A stretch of 46,953 nt of DNA. Source: Actinomycetes bacterium (lineage in GTDB: Bacteria > Actinomycetota > Acidimicrobiia > Acidimicrobiales > Acidimicrobiaceae). Below the pieces are notes generated by a model, which was not told where the DNA came from, ran no database searches, and saw only the letters and a program-made list of their open reading frames with translations. The stretch's first letter is position 1. Every line of letters begins with the position of its first letter. This document shows positions 40,617 to 46,953 of the stretch, piece after piece. The position numbers and the translations under genes were made by a program. Where the stretch lies: the NCBI GenBank assembly GCA_021841935.1, contig JAKCDL010000001.1:24626-71578 (forward strand), written 5' to 3'.

Positions 40617-41993
40617 CTACATCGGTGAGTTAGCGTGTTTTGCCTTTCTGATTCTTTCTTTCTTCGCCATCACGAGCTCGAGGGCTGAAATTAGGGCGCT
40701 ACGCGTATTACCTGGTTCGATTACTTCATCCACAAAGCCTCTCTCAGCGGCGACATAAGGGGTCAAGTAGTTTTGCTCGTAATTTTTTTGATACTCGAGT
40801 CGCTCTTGATCGGTTGCTCGTCGCATCAATATCTGTGCCGCACCTTGAGCACCCATGACCGCTATCTCAGCCGATGGCCACGCAAAGACAACGTCAGAGC
40901 CCATCCCCTTAGAGTCCATAACGATGTAGGCACCGCCGTATGCTTTGCGAAGAATGACACACATCCTCGGTACTCCGCACGAAGCATAAGAAAAGGCAAG
41001 TTCAGCTCCGTGACGAATCATTCCGCGCCATTCAACATCTTTTCCGGGAAGAAACCCCGGGGTATCTTCAAGGGTGATCAACGGCAGATTGAAGGCATCG
41101 CAAAAACGAACGAAACGAGCACCCTTTTGTGATGCAGGTATGTCGAGGGTACCTGCAAGTACTCTCGGTTGATTGGCAAGGATCCCAACAGGATTTCCAC
41201 CGATGCGACATAAGCCAGTAACCAATTGAGGCGCAAAACGACTTCGTAGTTCAAAGAAGTACTCATCGTCTGCGATCTCGGTGACTATTTCCCGAACATC
41301 ATACGAGCCAGTCGGAGATGCTGGAATTATCGAATTTAGCATAGCTCCGTAACGCGTTATGGGATCATCGGTTGCAAGATACGGGGGCAACTCGTTAGTT
41401 GAGGACGGAAGAAACTCCAACACCTCTTCCACAAGCTCTAGCATCTCGTCGTAGTCAGATGCCTCAAGGTGCGATGTTCCATTCTTGACCGCAAGAGAGT
41501 AGGTACCGCCAAGATCGTCGGTCGAAACTGACATTCCAGTAAAGTCACGGACCATGTCGGGACCAGTCACAAAGGCATAGGCTTCAGGAGTCGTTACAAC
41601 TACGTCCGATAGGCCAAGCAATAGAGCAGGTCCGCTTACAGCCGGCCCAAAGAGTCCGCTGATGATCGGCACAATTCCAGATGCATTGGCTAATTCGCGA
41701 GCAGCAACCCCCCATCCGTGCAAGGCTTCAATTCCCTCATGAATCGAGGCGCCAGAGGTGGAGAGTAGCATGACAATTGGAATCTCGAACTTTACGGCCG
41801 ACTTGATCGCCGCTGCGATACGCCTACCATCACTTCCAAGAAGAGCTCCTCGATGAATCGAAGAGGTGGAGCTTACTAGCATCACCTGTCTATCGCCGAT
41901 TCGCTCAATACCTGTCGAAGTTGAGCCGGGAATCCGACCATTCATCACAACTCCGAGTTTGCCTCGGGCCGACTCGCTTCTCGACAGAACCAT
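40617..41993 (-). CDS. Acyl-CoA carboxylase carboxyltransferase (beta) subunit
   Basis: Biotin-dependent carboxyltransferase subunit of acetyl-/propionyl-CoA carboxylase type, moving carboxyl from biotin to an acyl-CoA. Blocks seen are STSGASIHEGIEAL (N-domain oxyanion; canonical SGGARIQEGV), GPAVSGPALLLGLSD, EDTPGFLPGKDVEWRGMIRHGAEL, RKAYGGAYIVMDSK and PSAEIAVMGAQGA. At 458 aa it is ~60 residues shorter than usual, missing much of the N-terminal segment before the oxyanion part, and SGGAR has become TSGAS. The substrate may therefore be unusual. ATG 41993 has AGAGGG 8 bases ahead; TTG 41996 is also possible. No biotin carboxylase subunit is adjacent. Confidence 0.87.
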   Translation of the reverse strand: MVLSRSESARGKLGVVMNGRIPGSTSTGIERIGDRQVMLVSSTSSIHRGALLGSDGRRIAAAIKSAVKFEIPIVMLLSTSGASIHEGIEALHGWGVAARELANASGIVPIISGLFGPAVSGPALLLGLSDVVVTTPEAYAFVTGPDMVRDFTGMSVSTDDLGGTYSLAVKNGTSHLEASDYDEMLELVEEVLEFLPSSTNELPPYLATDDPITRYGAMLNSIIPASPTGSYDVREIVTEIADDEYFFELRSRFAPQLVTGLCRIGGNPVGILANQPRVLAGTLDIPASQKGARFVRFCDAFNLPLITLEDTPGFLPGKDVEWRGMIRHGAELAFSYASCGVPRMCVILRKAYGGAYIVMDSKGMGSDVVFAWPSAEIAVMGAQGAAQILMRRATDQERLEYQKNYEQNYLTPYVAAERGFVDEVIEPGNTRSALISALELVMAKKERIRKAKHANSPM

Positions 41994-42053
41994 CAAAAAT
42001 CCCTCTTACTACAGTTACTACATCCTAATTGATGGGCAATAGACCCCTTGGTA

Positions 42054-43283
42054 CTACCCAATCAATTTGAACGCGACTTCACGCCCAGCCATAAGTGCGC
42101 CGTCGATGGATGGATTAGTCATAAAATCACCAGCAATTCGTATGCGCTTTGAATATTGCTGCTTCAGTCCGAAGGCTGAATTAGCTCCGTACTTGGCCGG
42201 AAGAGCGTTATCGACGTAGTAACTACGAACGATCGACAGATCTGCCGGATCAAGGCCATAGATCGCAGCCGTTGCCGATGCAATTTCGCTATGGTCTTTT
42301 TCAATATCCAAAGACGAGACCGAAATTAGGTTGACACCCTTTGGAGCATAACTCTTAGAAACTTGCGAAATAACTACTGATGTGGTTATTGGGTTAGCAA
42401 AACTTGTAGAAACTTTTAGAGTTGCTCCACCATGGATCTCTCGCTCTGTCGCAAAGTAAAAGTTTCTAACCCCCCGATACTCAACAGTAACTTCGCCTCC
42501 GAGGATCTGTTGAGCATCACTCGCCTTCACTGCCAACACGAGATAGTCGTGCTCTACCACTTCTCCATCGTCAAAGCGGACGAAGGTATCTGACACTTCA
42601 ACCGCCGCCTTTGATAGCACAATTGCGTCACGCCGCATCTTTGACGCCAAGCCCGCCGGCAAGTCGGCCATTCCAGTATCTGGGACGCCAGCTTTGCCTG
42701 CGATGAAGTTTCCAATCACAAAAAGTGCAAAGTCTGCCGAAACATCAAGGTTAGGAGCGAGGGTAACCCCCCTCATGAATGGCGCGATATAAGAGTCAAA
42801 GGCACCTTCGCTCAATCTGCGTCTTCGTCGCATATACTCCCGGAGGGTATCGTTTTGAAAATTTGCCTTTGCTTCGTTACGGCTCATGTAGGCGTCAAAG
42901 GCGATATGTCCGAGTGAGAGTTTTTCAAAGAGTGTGAACTGTCCTAGTAGTTGAAACGACTTTCGCCAATCACCTAGATTTTCAGGAACCGATAAACTTC
43001 TTTGGGAGCCATCGTCATCGATGTATGTCAATCCTCGATCAAAGTACCGTAGCTCGAGTCCGTCGTTGCCGAAGATTCTCCTTACCTCCGGATAGGAGTC
43101 AAGTATTACTTGAAATCCAACATCCAAGTAGAACCCATCTACGTAATCGGTAGTTACTACACCTCCGATTCGATCGCTCTTTTCGTAGACTGTCACCTCG
43201 AATCCAGCTCGATCGAGGTAGAGGGCGGCTGAGAGACCAGCCAAGCCAGCACCAATAATCGTTACCTTGCCCCGACTCGCCAA
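42054..43283 (-). CDS. Flavin amine-oxidase-like FAD-dependent oxidoreductase
   Basis: A 409-aa flavoprotein with N-terminal VTIIGAGLAGLSAALYL (GxGxxG), YEKSDRIGGVVTTD and a C-terminal RIAGDFMTNPSIDGALMAGREVA, the usual FAD-ribityl block of the amine oxidase/phytoene desaturase/protoporphyrinogen oxidase group. The GFQVILDSYPEVRRIF stretch and short length fit an uncharacterised FAD-dependent subgroup common in actinobacteria. The substrate is not evident. The start is TTG 43283-43281 with GGAGG about 10 bases upstream. It lies 60 bases upstream of the carboxyltransferase on the same strand. The 287 bases on its other side hold no gene I can support. Confidence 0.85.
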   Translation of the reverse strand: MASRGKVTIIGAGLAGLSAALYLDRAGFEVTVYEKSDRIGGVVTTDYVDGFYLDVGFQVILDSYPEVRRIFGNDGLELRYFDRGLTYIDDDGSQRSLSVPENLGDWRKSFQLLGQFTLFEKLSLGHIAFDAYMSRNEAKANFQNDTLREYMRRRRRLSEGAFDSYIAPFMRGVTLAPNLDVSADFALFVIGNFIAGKAGVPDTGMADLPAGLASKMRRDAIVLSKAAVEVSDTFVRFDDGEVVEHDYLVLAVKASDAQQILGGEVTVEYRGVRNFYFATEREIHGGATLKVSTSFANPITTSVVISQVSKSYAPKGVNLISVSSLDIEKDHSEIASATAAIYGLDPADLSIVRSYYVDNALPAKYGANSAFGLKQQYSKRIRIAGDFMTNPSIDGALMAGREVAFKLIG

Positions 43284-43570
43284 CTTTTACCATCCTCCGT
43301 GGGGATACGACCGATAGTCAATAGTGAAGATCATCCTATAAATGATTTTCTGACTTTGATTAGAGTGAAGCACTGCCGCTACACAAACTCACCTTTGACT
43401 CCTCATCAAACCCTAATCTCACATGCGTAAAGTGAATCATTTGAAGAAGATGTTTGGTATCGAATACGCCCAACGATCAGCTGGTACGGCACTTTGATCT
43501 ACCGGCTACTACTTTGAAGCAAGATAAACGCCGATGTATGAGTTACGGGTATAAGTAAGCGAGCAGGCTT

Positions 43571-44620
43571 TTGACTAGTTTGAGAAGTAGTAAGTCAGCT
43601 AGACGAGCATTTAGCTTGGCACTCTCCCTTGCATTTGTAGCTGCTACCGCCTATGTGGTTTCAAGTCAATATGGCGAATTAAGTAGCGCATTCTCTCAAA
43701 TTGAGCACGCCGACACATCGGTAATAGCCCTGGCAATCGTCTCCGAGCTTGCATCGGTCGTCTCATTTGGATTATTCAACTTCTTGATACTCCGTGGCGG
43801 ATCCGTAATTACACCGCTAGTATCCATCGAGACCGCAACTGCAAATACTACAATAAACAATTCGATCCCTGGTGGAACCGCCTTTGCATCTATCTACTCC
43901 TTTCGTCAATACCGTAAGTACGATGCAACTGCCATCTTTGCCTCCTGGGCAGTAATCACAATCAATGTATTGAGCGGTGCTAGCCTCGCCATATTGGCCG
44001 CAGCCGGGGTTGCATTTTCCTTTAGAACCTCTCAGGGGCTAGACCTCATCGTGGTCGTGCCGGCTATCGTCGTAGCCCTCCTTGCAATCTCCTACCTTTT
44101 GGCCAACCCCAAGTTTCTCCTTTTCCTGGCGCGCCCCTTACTCCGCCTGACATCTCGCCTTATCGGCCGTCCCTCCGGTGGAGAAAGTGCCATTGAGGAG
44201 ATATGCGCGGCATTCAACGATCACCATCCCCGTTTGAAGGACCTCTTGATCGCAACGTCAGTAGCCACCTTCAACTGGATATTTGACGCTCTGGTATTAG
44301 TACTCGCCTATCAAGCTATCGGAAAACCAATTCCATGGAGTGGCCTACTACTTGCCTATGGCGCGGGACAACTCGCGGCGAATCTTCCAGTTACACCAGG
44401 TGGCCTGGGCGTTGTCGAAGGTTCACTTTCAATCGCACTTGTGGCTTACGGAGGAGCCCAAAGTAGTGCGGTCGCTGCTGTTCTGATTTACCGCCTGATT
44501 AGCTACTGGATGACCATTCCACTTGGATTCATCTCATACTTTCTTACTACTGGTAGCCTTAGAATTAGGCGCGCACCTAAGGACTTACCTGAAGGGAGGC
44601 CACTTCAAAGTGAGAGCTAA
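43571..44620 (+). CDS. Flippase-like/LPG-synthase TM-domain membrane protein
   Basis: A 349-aa polytopic membrane protein of the lysylphosphatidylglycerol synthetase TM region (UPF0104/AglD2) family, without the C-terminal transferase domain. Roughly eight hydrophobic helices are seen; TTINNSIPGGTAFASIYSF and NLPVTPGGLGVVEGSLSIAL are the conserved loops. Members are implicated in moving or making lipid-linked molecules. The start is TTG 43571 with only a weak GAGCAGG ahead. The last 11 bases overlap the start of the lipoprotein gene, and a penicillin-acylase-family gene follows, so the three form an envelope-related cluster. Confidence 0.8.
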   Translation: MTSLRSSKSARRAFSLALSLAFVAATAYVVSSQYGELSSAFSQIEHADTSVIALAIVSELASVVSFGLFNFLILRGGSVITPLVSIETATANTTINNSIPGGTAFASIYSFRQYRKYDATAIFASWAVITINVLSGASLAILAAAGVAFSFRTSQGLDLIVVVPAIVVALLAISYLLANPKFLLFLARPLLRLTSRLIGRPSGGESAIEEICAAFNDHHPRLKDLLIATSVATFNWIFDALVLVLAYQAIGKPIPWSGLLLAYGAGQLAANLPVTPGGLGVVEGSLSIALVAYGGAQSSAVAAVLIYRLISYWMTIPLGFISYFLTTGSLRIRRAPKDLPEGRPLQSES

Positions 44621-45053
44621 ATTTACCCCAAGCAAGTACGTTAGGCGCGGCGTCGCAGTCGTATCTCTTCTTTTTGCGACCACAGTTCTCAGTAGTTGTG
44701 GAGGGGCCTCGGCTGGCCTCGGTACCTCATCTTCTCCATGTTACGCTGCACTTCCTCCCGCATTTCAAGCCGTGGGAAGTGGCGGAAGGATGATAGGCGT
44801 ACGCCTTCTATCTTCTAAAAACAGTAGGCGCCTCGAACGGGTATTTCAATATAAAAGTGGAGACAAAATCTGTCTTGTAGCCTTTGAATTTCCAAATCCC
44901 AAGAGCGGCAAGATGACAGTTACTACCGACGTTGATCGTATAATTGGAAACTTTCGCCTGGTATTTTTCGACCTTTCGAAGAGTAAAGTCATTCTTGTTC
45001 ACCAAAGCAACTTTTTACCAGTCAAGTTTGCCCACTCCTTTGCCATTGTTTGA
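44610..45053 (+). CDS. Small predicted lipoprotein
   Basis: A 147-aa protein with a basic N-terminus, hydrophobic stretch GVAVVSLLFATTVLSSC and a lipobox LSSC, giving a lipid-anchored product of ~115 residues. No further family is recognised. I start at GTG 44610 because AAGGGAGG lies upstream and the signal peptide then has normal length; the frame is open from ATG 44523 but that part overlaps the flippase-like gene. The 11-base overlap suggests coupling. The mature part is basic and beta-rich with one extra Cys pair candidate (Cys near SSSPCYAAL and KICLVAF). Confidence 0.72.
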   Translation: MRAKFTPSKYVRRGVAVVSLLFATTVLSSCGGASAGLGTSSSPCYAALPPAFQAVGSGGRMIGVRLLSSKNSRRLERVFQYKSGDKICLVAFEFPNPKSGKMTVTTDVDRIIGNFRLVFFDLSKSKVILVHQSNFLPVKFAHSFAIV

Positions 45054-45136
45054 CTAGACAATCTTCCTGACCGCACTCTTTCAAGGACCATTGATGCTAC
45101 GTTGGCATATGCACTGATCATTGAAGGGGCAAGGCC

Positions 45137-46953
45137 GTGATCAACAAGATTTCAAAGGGGACGATCTTTCGTCTTATCGTTTCACTCATACTATTTACAG
45201 CCACTCTCGTTGCACTTGCAAACCCAATCGCTACGATCCCACCGATTGGATCAACCTTCAATCCATTTAGTGGAGTGTGGGCGGCCTCAAATCAAGGTCA
45301 ACCTATCTCCTCGCAGACAATTAGAGTCCCCTCTTTATCTCAGGTTGTAACGGTCTCCTACGACAGCTATGAACGCCCAACAATTAATGCCTCAAATGAA
45401 CATGACCTCTTTGAAACTATCGGCATACTTCAGGCACGAAATCGCCTCTTTGAGATGGACCTGCTACGACGAGCTGGAGAAGGGACTCTCTCGGCGGTCA
45501 TTGGGCCATCACAACTGTCTACCGATAAGTTCCAACTAACTTTGGGGCTCGAGCGGACCGCGGAAGCCGAACTTAACTACGTAAAGAAGGATCCGACAAC
45601 ACTAGGGCTTATGAACGCCTACGTAACGGGAGTGAACTACGAGATCAATCATCTCGAAAAGACGAACCAACTCCCCTCGGAGTTTAGGCTTCTCAACTAC
45701 AAGCCCGCCCCCTGGACGATCGTCGACTCCCTCGTTATTCAAGGTGACCTCACAGAGCTGCTTGACTTTTCCACGGCACCAATAGATAGGACACTCTATG
45801 TGGAGACGCTGGGCAAGGCGTTGACGGACAAGATCTTTCCAACTTTTGCTTCCAATCCGCAAGCCCCCTACGACAAGGGAAGCTACTCCAGGCTCCCACT
45901 TCAACCGATAGGTCGCGCCATTCCGGGTTCAACAACGTCTTCTGCGTCGATAGCCGCTAAATCCCTAAGATCAAACGAGGCTACGCCAAAAAAACAAACC
46001 ACCCAAACCTCAACTCACTCAAATCAAGTCGAAGCACTAACGCAAATTACAAGTTGGTATCAAGGGATAAACCCCATCCTTCGAAGGATGGGGAGCGAAT
46101 CTAATAACTTTGCAGTAGCTGGAAGTAAGTCAACTACCGGCCATTCGATTCTCGCCGGCGATCCGCACTTGGCATTTCAATTGCCATCGATTTGGTACCA
46201 ATTGACTGCAAACTCCCCGACACTCTCAATTGCAGGGGTATCCGTACCAGGTTTGCCTGGAATATTGATTGGTCACAATAAGCAGATCGCATGGTCCTTG
46301 ACAGATACCCAGAATCAATCTGTCTTCTACTACAAAGAGATGACCTCTCGGGCACACCCCAATCAATACTTTTGGGATGGAAAGTGGCGCAACTTTAGGA
46401 CTTACTCGTACCAGATAGCTCAAAAGGGAGGACCGACGATCAACTATCAGGTAAAAGTTACGGTCCATGGTCCGGTGATGACAAATTCAGGCATCACAGC
46501 CAGTGCCTACTGGTTTGGTGCCATACCTTCCGATGACATCGCATCCCTCTACGGCGTCTATCACGCCACTAACTTCTCGCAATTCAAGGCAGCCCTGAGG
46601 GGCTGGTTAGCACCAACCCAAAACTTCGCATTTGCCGATAACAATGGAAACGTCGGGATAATAGCTCCCGGCATCTACGCTCAAGTGCGATCTGGTGACC
46701 CGAGAGTTCTTCTTAATGGCACCGGGGCCAACGACGTTATTGGGACGATCCCCTTTACTCAGGTACCGCAATCGTACGACCCCAAAAGCGGATTCATCTT
46801 TTCGGCAAATCAGCGGCCAGTCACAGACAGCTACCCTTACTTCATCGGCGACTCAAACAATGCATTCGATCCAGGATATCGAGCTAGAACCATCTCCAAC
46901 TACCTATCGAAGCACAAAAAAATTAGCCCTACCCAAATGGCTAACCTTCAGAC
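45137..46953 (+). CDS. Penicillin acylase-family N-terminal-nucleophile hydrolase, 5' part
   Basis: The first 605 codons of an Ntn-hydrolase of the penicillin/acylhomoserine-lactone acylase family. A membrane-spanning signal (RLIVSLILFTATLVALA, ~11-27) exports it. RNRLFEMDLLRRAGEGTLS is the family's alpha-chain block. Autoprocessing would expose Ser322 in ESNNFAVAGSK, followed by GHSILAGDPHLAF, as the beta-chain nucleophile. A linker rich in Ser/Thr/Gln before residue 300 fits the excised spacer. The start is GTG 45137 with AAGGGG ahead. The gene runs off the right edge, so length and C-terminal residues are unknown. The substrate may be an acylated amide, AHL or beta-lactam. Confidence 0.87.
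   Translation, partial: MINKISKGTIFRLIVSLILFTATLVALANPIATIPPIGSTFNPFSGVWAASNQGQPISSQTIRVPSLSQVVTVSYDSYERPTINASNEHDLFETIGILQARNRLFEMDLLRRAGEGTLSAVIGPSQLSTDKFQLTLGLERTAEAELNYVKKDPTTLGLMNAYVTGVNYEINHLEKTNQLPSEFRLLNYKPAPWTIVDSLVIQGDLTELLDFSTAPIDRTLYVETLGKALTDKIFPTFASNPQAPYDKGSYSRLPLQPIGRAIPGSTTSSASIAAKSLRSNEATPKKQTTQTSTHSNQVEALTQITSWYQGINPILRRMGSESNNFAVAGSKSTTGHSILAGDPHLAFQLPSIWYQLTANSPTLSIAGVSVPGLPGILIGHNKQIAWSLTDTQNQSVFYYKEMTSRAHPNQYFWDGKWRNFRTYSYQIAQKGGPTINYQVKVTVHGPVMTNSGITASAYWFGAIPSDDIASLYGVYHATNFSQFKAALRGWLAPTQNFAFADNNGNVGIIAPGIYAQVRSGDPRVLLNGTGANDVIGTIPFTQVPQSYDPKSGFIFSANQRPVTDSYPYFIGDSNNAFDPGYRARTISNYLSKHKKISPTQMANLQ

Noticed and set aside
43099..43293. Short open frame beginning with an ATG closer to the SD of the flavoprotein gene
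   Set aside because: It is out of frame with the FAD-binding protein and encodes no recognisable sequence; the TTG start keeps the GxGxxG motif.
43284..43570. 287-base gap between divergent genes
   Set aside because: No convincing reading frame, RNA fold or repeat; most likely just two promoters.

Overview
The window is a stretch of bacterial chromosome, most likely from a mid-GC actinobacterium of the Acidimicrobiia type (Acidithrix/Ferrimicrobium-like). That placement is an inference from gene content and not from a marker phylogeny. The supporting signs are an F420-pathway CofC/FbiD-type guanylyltransferase, a fused PafBC-type WYL regulator, two mycothiol-type enzymes, a caa3-type CtaG, several acyl-CoA dehydrogenases and CoA ligases, and frequent TTG/GTG starts. 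There is no prophage, insertion sequence, CRISPR array or rRNA. Gene density is high and no gap longer than about 300 bases lacks a gene.

Left part (1-11.3 kb): the 5' part of rnhB sits behind a class III nucleotide cyclase of Rv1264 architecture. A divergent overlapping pair follows, a CofC-like guanylyltransferase and a PIG-L/LmbE deacetylase. A convergent minus-strand block comes next: PafBC fusion, dienelactone hydrolase, DUF6295-like protein, an orphan MobF-type relaxase-domain protein and an acyl-CoA ligase. The relaxase-like gene has a hairpin that covers both its Shine-Dalgarno sequence and its start codon. A CtaG-like membrane protein and typA then run on the plus strand.

Middle (13.4-24 kb): a beta-oxidation group (two divergent acyl-CoA dehydrogenases and a 3-hydroxyacyl-CoA dehydrogenase), then a lone CoxL/XdhA-like molybdenum hydroxylase large subunit. 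Next are gltX, a YdcF-like protein, tRNA-Gln(CUG), tRNA-Glu(CUC), a class IV PLP enzyme and an XdhC-family molybdenum hydroxylase maturation factor.

Amine/amino acid catabolism island (24-32.9 kb): alanine dehydrogenase, a PuuB/DadA-like FAD oxidase, a GabT-like aminotransferase, a PatD-like aminobutyraldehyde dehydrogenase, a saccharopine-dehydrogenase-like enzyme, an Lrp/AsnC regulator and a translationally coupled SpuC-like omega-aminotransferase. Together these can be read as diamine -> aminoaldehyde -> amino acid -> semialdehyde, with alanine dehydrogenase regenerating pyruvate from alanine.

Right part (32.9-46.95 kb): a MatB-like CoA ligase whose start lies in a 17-bp hairpin, a crotonase lacking both hydratase glutamates, a MarR-MMPL exporter pair, a nitroreductase, a coupled MDMPI/DsbA-like (mycothiol-type) pair with a monothiol active site, an acyl-CoA carboxylase beta subunit, a flavin amine-oxidase-like protein, and a flippase-like membrane protein, a lipoprotein and a penicillin-acylase-family protein that runs off the right edge.

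The strongest leads for something undescribed are the orphan helicase-less MobF relaxase with its masked start, the repeated use of start-codon or SD-overlapping hairpins at gene junctions, and the monothiol mycothiol-linked pair.
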